Source: Streptomyces colonosanans
Lineage (GTDB): Bacteria > Actinomycetota > Actinomycetes > Streptomycetales > Streptomycetaceae
Reading direction: 5' to 3'
NCBI RefSeq assembly: GCF_001866645.1
Contig: NZ_MLYP01000022.1
Location: 1-64,000 of the forward strand
Length of the DNA: 64,000 bases
Position numbers and translations under genes: made by a program. Shown here piece by piece: positions 16,444 through 23,658 of this stretch. The notes beneath the pieces are model-generated. The model saw only the letters and a program-made list of their open reading frames with translations. It was not told the DNA's origin and did no database searches. How positions within the stretch are numbered: the first letter of the stretch is position 1; every line of letters starts with the position of its first letter.

Positions 16444-16673
16444 CTCCCTGTTCGTGTCCGCCAACCGTTCCGGCCGAGTGCCGGCCGAGCACCGCACCCG
16501 CCCCCGGCTCGCCTCCTGGACTCCGATCGCCGACATGTTCTCCCCGCACAGGCGGTCGACGTGGGCCCCCTTCGTGGGACTCATGGACGGATTCGTCGAT
16601 GCCATGAATCAATCCGGGAACCCCGCACCTCGGTGACCCATCACAGGCAGCCGAGCTGTGTTAAGGTTTCGAG

Positions 16674-16791
16674 GTTGCAGTTGTGGTACCCATGAACCTA
16701 TGTGCACCTGACAGGAATGCTTCTCCTTCGGGTGCATTATTTGTTTTCCGGCATCTCCGGATGGGGCCTCTGCCTACAGAAGGAGAAAAAC
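16674..16791 (+). promoter_or_regulatory. cold-shock gene promoter region and structured leader
   Basis: The box GTTGCAGTTGTGGT (16674-16687) recurs exactly before the second csp gene on the other strand. A leader of about 100 nt follows, with the shared element GCAT...TTTGT...CCGGnnnnTCCGGA.GGGGC, whose CCGG repeats can pair. Long structured leaders are typical of cold-shock mRNAs. The Shine-Dalgarno AAGGAG is at 16780-16785. Confidence 0.55.
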
Positions 16792-16995
16792 ATGGCACAG
16801 GGAACCGTGAAGTGGTTCAACGCCGAAAAGGGTTTCGGCTTCATTCAGCAGGACGGCGGCGGCCCCGACGTCTTCGCCCACTACTCGAACATCGCCACCC
16901 AGGGCTTCCGTGAGCTCCAGGAGGGCCAGCGCGTCTCCTTCGACGTCACGCAGGGCCAGAAGGGCCCGCAGGCGGAGAACATCATCCCCGCCTGA
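16792..16995 (+). CDS. csp: cold-shock protein (CspA family)
   Basis: A 67-residue single cold-shock domain. RNP1 is KGFGFI and RNP2 is VFAHY; the Trp and Phe surface for single-stranded nucleic acid is intact ([15 protein letters not shown]). It acts as an RNA chaperone and melts mRNA structure. It differs from the second csp at 20743-20946 at only a few positions. A strong hairpin separates it from the DEAD helicase gene 87 bp downstream, which allows read-through or attenuation. Confidence 0.95.
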   Translation: MAQGTVKWFNAEKGFGFIQQDGGGPDVFAHYSNIATQGFRELQEGQRVSFDVTQGQKGPQAENIIPA

Positions 16996-17017
16996 TCGCC
17001 GGCGGCGTATCCGCTCA

Positions 17018-17050
17018 CCGGGGTTCGCACCGTCATGGTGCGAACCCCGG
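17018..17050 (+). terminator. hairpin between csp and helicase genes
   Basis: A perfect 14-bp stem pairs 17018-17031 (CCGGGGTTCGCACC) with 17037-17050 around a GTCAT loop, followed by TTTGTGCTGTTT. It would end most csp transcripts and leave the helicase to partial read-through, giving the high csp-to-helicase ratio common in such modules. Confidence 0.8.
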
Positions 17051-17082
17051 TTTGTGCTGTTTCCAGGAAGGCAAATAATCGC

Positions 17083-18789
17083 ATGCCCCGCAGGCCCCAG
17101 AAGTCAAACCGGCGCGCCTCGTCGCCCTCACCGTCCGCGTCGTCGCCAAGGGAATTCCGGCTACCGGAAAACACGACGCCCGCACTTCCCGCCGTCGAGG
17201 ACTTCGCCGGTCTGGACATGCCCGCAGGGCTGCTGAAGACCCTCGCCGCACAGGGCGTCACCACCCCCTTCCCCATCCAGGCCGCCACGCTGCCCAACTC
17301 GCTCGCCGGCCGTGACCTGCTGGGACGGGGACGCACCGGCTCCGGCAAGACCCTCGCGTTCGGGCTGGCACTTCTGGCCCGTACTGCCGGACTGCGGGCC
17401 GAGCCCAAGGCACCCCTCGCCCTCGTGCTGGTGCCCACCCGTGAACTCGCCCAGCAGGTGACGGACGCGCTGACCCCCTACGCCACGGCGGTGAACCTCC
17501 GGCTGGCCACCGTGGTCGGGGGGCTGTCCATCACCAAGCAGGCCGCTACGCTTCGGCGCGGCGCCGAGGTGCTCGTGGCGAGTCCCGGCAGACTCAACGA
17601 CCTCGTGGAGCGCGGGGACTGCGCGCTCGGCAGCGTACGCATAACGGTGCTGGACGAAGCCGATCAGATGACCGACATGGGCTTCCTGCCGCAGGTCACC
17701 AAGCTGATCCAGCAGGTGCGGCCCGACGGCCAGCGCATGCTCTTCTCGGCCACCCTGGACGCCAATATCGACCGCCTGGTGCAGCGGTTCCTGACCGACC
17801 CCGTCGTGCACTCCGTGGACCCGTCCGCAGGAGCGGTGACCACCATGGAGCACCACGTGCTCCACGTCCTGGACGAGACCGACAAGAAGGCCGTCACCAC
17901 GCGCATCGCGGCCCGTGACGGGCGGGTCATCCTCTTCCTCGACACGAAGAGGTCCGCCGACCGTCTCGCCAAGCGACTCCTGGCCGTCGGTGTCCGTGCC
18001 GCCGCACTGCACGGAGGCCGCACCCAGCCACAGCGGAACCGCACCCTGGAACAGTTCAAGAACGGCCAGGTCAGCGCACTGGTGGCGACGAACGTCGCGG
18101 CCCGGGGCATCCACATCGACAACCTCGACCTCGTCGTGAACGTCGATCCCCCCACCGACCACAAGGACTACCTGCACCGGGGCGGCCGCACGGCCCGCGC
18201 CGGCGGCACCGGCAGCGTGGTCACACTGGTCCTGCCCGACCAGAAACGGGACGTCACCCGGCTCATGTCGGACGCGGGCATCCGCCCCAGGACGGCGCGC
18301 ATCACGTCCAGCGACGCGGAACTGGCCACCATCACCGGCGCCCGCGAGCCTTCCGGCGTCCCCGTCACCATCGAGGTCGCCCAGCCGGCGACATCGGCAG
18401 CACCCCGTCAAGACCGGAAGACCGGCACCGAGCCCGGCAGGCGGTCCGGCCGCCGCCGAAGGGGCGGCAGCGCAGCGGCGACAGGTGCTGCCGCCAGAAC
18501 GAGGGACCAAGACTCGAACCGCCGGGCCGCCGCCGGGGCAGCAGGAGCCGGTAAGCCATCCGCAAGCAGCGGGCGCGGCTCTGCCCGCCGGACGGGGGCC
18601 GGCAAGGCCACGGCGGGTGCCGTTGGCTCGGGCGGCCGCAGTTCCGACCGCCGGGCCGGGGGCGGGGCAGCGACCGGTGCTGCCTCCGGCAAGGCTGTCC
18701 GCGGATCCGGCCGACGGACGGCAACCGGCGGTGCAACCGGCACCGGTGACCGCGGCTCCGGCCGAGGCCGCCGCACGTCTGCAACCTAG
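17083..18789 (+). CDS. DEAD-box RNA helicase with basic low-complexity tail
   Basis: A 568-residue ATP-dependent RNA helicase. It has a Q-motif region (FPIQAATLPNSLAGRDLLG), Walker A RTGSGKT, PTRELAQQV, DEAD in VLDEADQM, FSAT, and HRGGRTARAG as motif VI. After about residue 445 comes a 120-residue Arg/Gly/Ala/Ser tail that probably binds RNA. AGGAAGG precedes the ATG at 17083. With the upstream csp it forms a cold-adaptation module. Its stop TAG at 18787-18789 is part of CTAGTACTGCAAC, the end of a transposase remnant, so the tail may have been altered by that insertion. A second helicase, about 75 percent similar by eye, faces it. Confidence 0.92.
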   Translation: MPRRPQKSNRRASSPSPSASSPREFRLPENTTPALPAVEDFAGLDMPAGLLKTLAAQGVTTPFPIQAATLPNSLAGRDLLGRGRTGSGKTLAFGLALLARTAGLRAEPKAPLALVLVPTRELAQQVTDALTPYATAVNLRLATVVGGLSITKQAATLRRGAEVLVASPGRLNDLVERGDCALGSVRITVLDEADQMTDMGFLPQVTKLIQQVRPDGQRMLFSATLDANIDRLVQRFLTDPVVHSVDPSAGAVTTMEHHVLHVLDETDKKAVTTRIAARDGRVILFLDTKRSADRLAKRLLAVGVRAAALHGGRTQPQRNRTLEQFKNGQVSALVATNVAARGIHIDNLDLVVNVDPPTDHKDYLHRGGRTARAGGTGSVVTLVLPDQKRDVTRLMSDAGIRPRTARITSSDAELATITGAREPSGVPVTIEVAQPATSAAPRQDRKTGTEPGRRSGRRRRGGSAAATGAAARTRDQDSNRRAAAGAAGAGKPSASSGRGSARRTGAGKATAGAVGSGGRSSDRRAGGGAATGAASGKAVRGSGRRTATGGATGTGDRGSGRGRRTSAT

Positions 18790-18960
18790 TACTGCAACGC
18801 TGCTTGTTGTGACGAGGCTTCAGTCGTGCGGGCTGTGGCCTCGTCGTTTGTAGTGGCTGACGCGGGCCTGGTGCTGTCGGCGGCGCCGCCGCAGGACCAG
18901 TGCAGGACGTGGTCGATGCTCCTGCGGACCCGCCGGGTCGCTTGTGCTTCTCGGGGTCGC
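18787..18960 (-). mobile_element. C-terminal fragment and end of a DDE transposase (IS701-like)
   Basis: On the minus strand RRSIDHVLHWS, then after a frame change RRRQHQARVSHYKRRG and a stop at 18820, match the C-terminus of a DDE transposase often annotated IS701-like in Streptomyces. The element end, TAGTACTGCAACGCTGC, begins inside the stop codon of the helicase gene. The rest of the transposase is gone. It sits between the two convergent csp-helicase modules. Confidence 0.55.
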
Positions 18961-19022
18961 AGCGCATGAGGACCAGCGGATGCCGGCCTCGGCAAGGGCA
19001 CCGGAGGCTGGGCCCCCGGTTT

Positions 19023-19044
19023 CATGCCGGCGTTTGCCGGCATG
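19023..19044 (-). terminator. hairpin downstream of the second helicase gene
   Basis: A 9-bp perfect stem pairs CATGCCGGC (19023-19031) with GCCGGCATG (19036-19044) around GTTT. It lies 42 bp beyond the helicase stop on the minus strand. No T-run follows, so strength is uncertain. Confidence 0.45.
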
Positions 19045-19085
19045 GCGATCAGGGCTCGCGGTTGGACGAGGCCACCGTTGCCGAC

Positions 19086-20570
19086 CTATACGCCACGACG
19101 GACCCGGGCGGCCTTGCGGGCCTCGGCAATCTGGCGGGCCTCAGCAGACCGGCGGGACTCGCCACCGCCGCCGGCCCGCCCCGGGCGGGTGCCCAGACCG
19201 CGGAAGGGGGCACCGCCACGCTTCGGGCGCTCCGCGACCGGCGCGCTGCCGCCGACGGGGACACCGGAGGGAGCCTGGGCGCCGGTGATGCGGCTCAGCT
19301 CGGCCTCGCCGGAGCGGACCTGCGTGATCTGCGGCCTGATGCCTGCGTCGGACATGAGACGGGCCATGTCCCGGCGCTGGTTGGGCAGGACCAGCGTGAC
19401 GACACTGCCGGACTCACCGGCGCGGGCAGTACGGCCACCGCGGTGCAGGTAGTCCTTGTGGTCGCTGGGCGGATCGACGTTGACGACGAGATCGAGGCCG
19501 TCGACGTGAATACCCCGGGCCGCGACGTTGGTGGCCACCAGCGTCGTGACGTCACCGGTCTTGAACTGTGCCAGGGTGCGGGTGCGCTGGGGCTGCGACT
19601 TGCCGCCGTGCAGCGCAGCGGCCTTTACGCCGCTGCTCAGCAGGTGCTTGGTGAACTGGTCGACAGCATGCTTGGTGTCCAGGAACATGATCACGCGCCC
19701 GTCGCGGGCAGCGATTTCGGTGGCGGTGGCGTACTTGTCGGCGCCGTGCACCTGCAGCACGTGATGCTCCATCGTGGTGACCGAGCCCGCCGACGGGTCG
19801 ACGGAATGGACCACCGGGTCATGGAGGTAACGACGGACCAGGAGGTCGATGTTGCGGTCCAGCGTGGCCGAGAACAGCATGCGCTGGCCATCGGGACGTA
19901 CCTGGTCCAGCAGTTCGGTGACCTGCGGCAGGAAGCCCATGTCCGCCATCTGGTCGGCCTCGTCCAGGACGGTGATGTTCACTCGGTCCAGGCGGCAGTC
20001 CTTGCGCTCGACGAGATCCGCGAGGCGGCCAGGAGTCGCGACGACCACCTCGGCCCCGGCACGCAGTGCGCCGGCCTGCCTGCCGATCGACATGCCGCCG
20101 ACCACAGTGGCCAGCCGCAGCTTCAGCAACCGGGCGTACGGGGCGAGCGTATCGGTGACCTGCTGGGCCAGCTCGCGCGTGGGGACGAGGATGAGGGCCA
20201 GCGGCTTCCGCGACTCGGCACGCCGCCCGGCCGTGCGCACGAGGAGCGCCAGACCGAAGGCGAGCGTCTTGCCCGATCCGGTGCGCCCGCGGCCCAGGAC
20301 GTCGCGCCCTGCGAGGGAGTTCGGCAACGTGGCGGCCTGGATCGGGAACGGCTCGTTCAGGCCGAGACTGGTGAGCATCGTCAGCAGCTCGACGGGCATG
20401 TCCAGTTCACCGAAGGCCGCAGCGGCGGGGAGGGCCGGGGTGACGGTGACCGGCAGCGCGAACTCCCCCTGTGGTGTGGGGGAACGGCGCCCGCTGTCGC
20501 CTGGACCGACGCCGGGGCGACCCTGACCCCGTGGACGGAAATGGTCGTTCGTGCGAGCTGAACGGCTCAT
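19086..20570 (-). CDS. DEAD-box RNA helicase (second copy)
   Basis: A 494-residue RNA helicase with the same motif set as the first: FPIQAATLPNSLAGRD, RTGSGKT, PTRELAQQV, LDEADQMADMGFLPQV, FSATLDRNID, and RGGRTARAGESGSVV. Its C-terminal tail (about residues 420-494) is shorter and different, ending EARKAARVRRGV. GAGGAAGG precedes the ATG at 20570. It is read from the opposite strand, after its own csp gene and hairpin, so the two modules are mirror images. Divergence in tails but not cores suggests an old duplication. Confidence 0.93.
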   Translation of the reverse strand: MSRSARTNDHFRPRGQGRPGVGPGDSGRRSPTPQGEFALPVTVTPALPAAAAFGELDMPVELLTMLTSLGLNEPFPIQAATLPNSLAGRDVLGRGRTGSGKTLAFGLALLVRTAGRRAESRKPLALILVPTRELAQQVTDTLAPYARLLKLRLATVVGGMSIGRQAGALRAGAEVVVATPGRLADLVERKDCRLDRVNITVLDEADQMADMGFLPQVTELLDQVRPDGQRMLFSATLDRNIDLLVRRYLHDPVVHSVDPSAGSVTTMEHHVLQVHGADKYATATEIAARDGRVIMFLDTKHAVDQFTKHLLSSGVKAAALHGGKSQPQRTRTLAQFKTGDVTTLVATNVAARGIHVDGLDLVVNVDPPSDHKDYLHRGGRTARAGESGSVVTLVLPNQRRDMARLMSDAGIRPQITQVRSGEAELSRITGAQAPSGVPVGGSAPVAERPKRGGAPFRGLGTRPGRAGGGGESRRSAEARQIAEARKAARVRRGV

Positions 20571-20690
20571 GGAGAACCTTCCTCAACAGGGCGCGCATCG
20601 AAAAATTCCCGACAGGAATGAGCCGGACAAATTGCAAGAACGAGCCGAATGTGAATCTAAAAGAATTCCAGCGGAATACAGAAAACAGTG

Positions 20691-20724
20691 GACTGGGGCC
20701 CCACCGCAAGGCGGGGCCCCAGTC
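20691..20724 (-). terminator. hairpin between second csp and helicase
   Basis: Perfect 12-bp arms GACTGGGGCCCC (20691-20702) and GGGGCCCCAGTC (20713-20724), with inner GC pairs. On the minus strand they are followed by CACTGTTTTCTG, a short T-run. It occupies the same position as the hairpin at 17018-17050 in the mirror module. Confidence 0.8.
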
Positions 20725-20742
20725 ATCTCATACGCTTCGACG

Positions 20743-20946
20743 TCAGGCGGGAGTGATGTTCTCCGCCTGCGGACCCTTCTGGCCCTGCGTGATGTCGAAG
20801 TTCACCCTCTGGCCTTCCTGGAGCTCACGGAAGCCCTGGGTGGCGATGTTCGAGTAGTGGGCGAAGACGTCCGGGCCTCCGCCGTCCTGCTCGATGAAGC
20901 CGAAGCCCTTTTCCGCGTTGAACCACTTGACGGTGCCAGTAGCCAT
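20743..20946 (-). CDS. csp: cold-shock protein (CspA family), second copy
   Basis: A 67-residue cold-shock domain starting [20 protein letters not shown], with RNP1 KGFGFI and RNP2 VFAHY. It differs from the first copy by few substitutions (for example EQ for QQ, NFDI for SFDV). It is followed after a hairpin by a DEAD helicase, as in the first module. AAGGAGATGTGAC precedes the start at 20946. Its role as RNA chaperone is well supported by family; division of labour with the first copy is unknown. Confidence 0.95.
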   Translation of the reverse strand: MATGTVKWFNAEKGFGFIEQDGGGPDVFAHYSNIATQGFRELQEGQRVNFDITQGQKGPQAENITPA

Positions 20947-21103
20947 GTCACATCTCCTTGGGGGCATAACCCGGGGACCCACACCGTGCGAACCCCATGC
21001 GTTGTTACAATGAGCCCCGTCCGGATAAGCACCGGAGATACAAAAATGCCCGACGACATACAATCGCCAAGTCACTTGAAGTTTCGGGAACCACAACTGC
21101 AAC
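20947..21103 (-). promoter_or_regulatory. promoter box and leader of second csp
   Basis: On the minus strand the box GTTGCAGTTGTGGT lies at 21090-21103, identical to that before the first csp. The leader of about 140 nt shares GCAT..TTTGT..CCGGnnnnnTCCGGA.GGGGC with the first, apart from small indels. Conservation of both blocks against a less alike background suggests a shared regulatory RNA structure. Confidence 0.55.
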
Positions 21104-21232
21104 TGTGATCAAGTTTAGCACGGTACACGCATCCACACTTCCTTCACCCGTGACGTAAGACCTCGACATCGCGGGAACACCGGATCAATACGTCAGCCGG
21201 TGCGAACTCGACTACACACGGAAGGTGAATTT

Positions 21233-21560
21233 TCAGACTGCACAAGGTGCGATCAGGGAGAGCTCGCCCTCTTCAGTGACGAGCACCTGACCTCCACGAT
21301 TCTTTGGTTGCCCGAAAAAAGTCACACACCTCTCGGCTCGGATTACCCCGAGTCCTTTCCGTGAAAGACAGGCTCGGAATCCCTCGGCGTCCTTGCTTGC
21401 TGCCGAGATGCCCGTCCCGAGGGCGGCGTCCAGAGTGCACACCGAAAGCCTCACCGCCGGCTCCGATGTTCAATCCAACCGCCGTCATCGTCTCGCTGTA
21501 GCGCAACGAGTCCATTTCTGACTGCAGTTGATGCGCAGCAAGTTTATGCGGGCTGGACCA
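21233..21560 (-). pseudogene. frameshifted unknown protein (tentative)
   Basis: The minus strand reads KLAAHQLQSEMDSLRYSETM, then in another frame VRLSVCTLDAALG, KDAEGFRACLSRKGLG and GQVLVTEEGELSLIAP before the stop at 21233. The sense phrasing changes frame near 21440. I do not recognise the family. Base composition is less GC-rich than neighbouring genes. Confidence 0.25.
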
Positions 21561-21681
21561 CGCTATGCGTGCCATCCCGCCTGGTCCGACTGTTCCCGTT
21601 CGCGTTTACGCACGGCATTTCTGCGATGCTTGCCGGAAGCCGAACGTGCGGCTGCCGGTGGCGATGTCCGGGACCACGGTG

Positions 21682-21846
21682 CCAGCGCCTCGCCATCTCG
21701 ATGGCTGCGGCCTCGACCCTGGCGGCGGCGCGCAGGAGGCGGGCGACGGCGTCGTCGGTGTACTCGGCCCGGCCGCCGGAGTTGAGGACGCTGGCCACCT
21801 GGTTGAGGTTGTTGCCGACGCGGGCGAGCTGCGCGCCGGCGGACAT
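21682..21846 (-). pseudogene. MobC-like plasmid mobilisation protein remnant
   Basis: Within a longer low-quality frame the minus strand reads AQLARVGNNLNQVASVLNSG and then DDAVARLLRAAARVEAAAIE. The L.R.GNNLNQ.A..LN motif is the signature of MobC relaxosome accessory proteins. Flanking residues are Arg/Pro-rich nonsense, and the gene is cut at both ends. It is a trace of a mobilisable plasmid or integrative element. Confidence 0.55.
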
Positions 21847-22059
21847 CGGTTCCGCGACGCGTCCCCGCTGGTCCAACAGCAGTGCTTTGGCGCCGCCTTG
21901 GGCTTGACCGCGACCGTGGTGTCGGCGAGGAACCCGACCCGGATGTTTCACCCGTCACGGTGTGCGGTGCAGGCGGCTTGACGCCTTGTGGTTCTGCAGC
22001 GGCAGCGCGGGCGAGCGCCGGATTTCGGATGAGGCCCTTGCCTTCGGCAGGATGGGCGC

Positions 22060-22593
22060 ATGACCGAGATCCGCACACCCCGCCTCCTCCTCCGTACCTG
22101 GCACGACGACGACCTCGCGCCGATGGCGGACATCAACGCGGACCCACGGGTCATGCGCTGGATCGAAGACGGTTCGGTGCGCGACCTGGACCACACGGCC
22201 GAGGACATCGAGCGGTGGGAGGAGGAGTGGGACGAGGAGGGCTTCGGACTCTTCGCCGTCGAGCTGCTGGCCTCGGGCGAGCTGATCGGCTTCACGGGAC
22301 TGTCCGTGCCCGAGTTCCTACCGGAGGTGATGCCCGCCGTGGCGATCAGCTGGCGGATCGGCTCACAGTTCTGGGGCCAGGGATACGCGTCCGAAGCCGC
22401 CCACGCCACACTGGAGTTCGCTCTCCAGGACCGCGGCCTGGACCGCGTCATCAGCATCAACCGGGTGGGCGACAACGCGTCCGAGAACGTCATCCGTAAG
22501 CTCGGCATGGTGCCCGAGCGGGAGACGGCACACCCGGTGTACGGCTACCCGCTGCGCGTTCACGCCATCGACCTCACCGAGTTCCAGGCATGA
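22060..22593 (+). CDS. GNAT family N-acetyltransferase (RimJ/RimL-like)
   Basis: A 177-residue acetyltransferase. It begins TEIRTPRLLLRTWHDDDLAPMADINADPRVM, the usual RimJ/RimL-type opening. GELIGFTGLSVPEFLP and AISWRIGSQFWGQGYASEA carry the acetyl-CoA pyrophosphate-binding Gln/Arg-x-x-Gly-x-Gly-like segment, and INRVGDNASENVIRKLGM follows. The acceptor may be a protein N-terminus or a small amine. It is complete although DNA on both sides is decayed, and it has no operon partner. Confidence 0.88.
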   Translation: MTEIRTPRLLLRTWHDDDLAPMADINADPRVMRWIEDGSVRDLDHTAEDIERWEEEWDEEGFGLFAVELLASGELIGFTGLSVPEFLPEVMPAVAISWRIGSQFWGQGYASEAAHATLEFALQDRGLDRVISINRVGDNASENVIRKLGMVPERETAHPVYGYPLRVHAIDLTEFQA

Positions 22594-22849
22594 ACCGGCC
22601 GAGCGGTCGATCACCACAAAACAGCCGACCACTGTTCCTACGTCCCCGAGCTCATTAAATGCAATGGTACGGCCACCCAGGGGCGAATGGCGTCTTCCCA
22701 TCGCTGACCTCCGCTTTCACGGAACTGCGGCCAGAGCCCTGGAAATCCCCACCACGCGCTCGGGGCGACTCCAGACCTGCTCGATGGATCTGCCCACCCA
22801 CGACAGCGTGGGCGGGGTGGCCACGTCGGGCCGATTGACAGGCGCGAGT
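22594..22849. other. intergenic, nothing recognised
   Basis: I see no coding region, repeat or hairpin here that I could support. It leads into the alkylmercury-lyase and P450 fragments, so it is probably decayed DNA. Confidence 0.4.
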
Positions 22850-23002
22850 TCAAGGGGCGAGCAGCGGACCGAAGGTTTCCCGCGCGATCTCCTCGGCCTG
22901 CGCCTGCGCGACCACACAGCCGGGAATATCCGGATGGTCAGAGGCCCAGGTTTGGGCGGAAACAGCAGACGTGAAGAAGTTCAGTGCGTCGCAGCACGCC
23001 AT
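22850..23002 (-). pseudogene. C-terminal fragment of an alkylmercury lyase (MerB-like)
   Basis: The minus strand reads CCDALNFFTSAVSAQTWASD, HPDIPGCVVAQAQAEEIARE and FGPLLAP before a stop at 22850. The (C)xxINFFTS...A..W...HP...G....A.A...G...FG.LL pattern matches the C-terminal part of organomercurial lyase MerB and its relatives. About 50 codons remain; the upstream catalytic Cys region is missing. Confidence 0.55.
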
Positions 23003-23102
23003 GGCCGCGGGCCCGCCGCCGGGTCGTTGCCGAGCTTCGGGCGCGTCATGAGGTCTGTGGCGCCCGCGACCACCTACCGGGCGGGCCGCCGGCCGCCTCT
23101 CG

Positions 23103-23402
23103 GTGGCCACCCGACCAGAACGGCTTCAGCACACAGCCGCGCGGCTCGTGGAACAGCTCGTGGAAGGCATCCGGCCGCGTGGCAGCGCCGAACTGCGCCG
23201 GGAGGTGGCCGGGCCTGTGGCCGTCTCCGTCGTTGCCGAGTCGCTGGGCTTGGTCGGCGCGGACGTCGAGGCGGTGCCGTCCTGGTATGACGCCATCGTG
23301 AGCGCGATCTCCGACATCACCCCGGGCTGTCGGCGAACCCGTACGGTGCCGGGCTCACGCCTGAGGTGCGCCCTGCCGTCGCGGTCCGGCTCATCGCGGC
23401 CT
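23103..23402 (+). pseudogene. cytochrome P450-like fragment
   Basis: The plus strand reads LQHTAARLVEQLVEGIRPRG, VAGPVAVSVVAESLGL and WYDAIVSAISDIT, then shifts frame near 23325 to GLSANPYGAGLTPEVRPAVA. This resembles the helix C-to-F part of an actinobacterial P450. The I-helix, ExxR and haem Cys loop are absent. The following frame to 23554 (DVLAAQREERARIRSEKG...WGGRP) is unrelated and unrecognised. Confidence 0.5.
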
Positions 23403-23658
23403 CGTCGCCCGTGACCAGCGCCAACCACCCCAACTGCTGTCGCAACGCCAACGCCCGCCACCCCGACGTCCTGGCAGCCCAACGCGAGGAGCGCGCCCGC
23501 ATCCGCAGCGAGAAAGGAATGCGCTGGGGAGGCCGGCCCGCCCTCGCCGCGTGATTAGGTAACCGGCGCCTCACCACGTCCATCAACCGCGTCTCCAGAT
23601 CATGTCGCACGACGCCGGCCCGGTATCGAGCCGTAAGGCGAAACCTCGCCGTTTGGGC

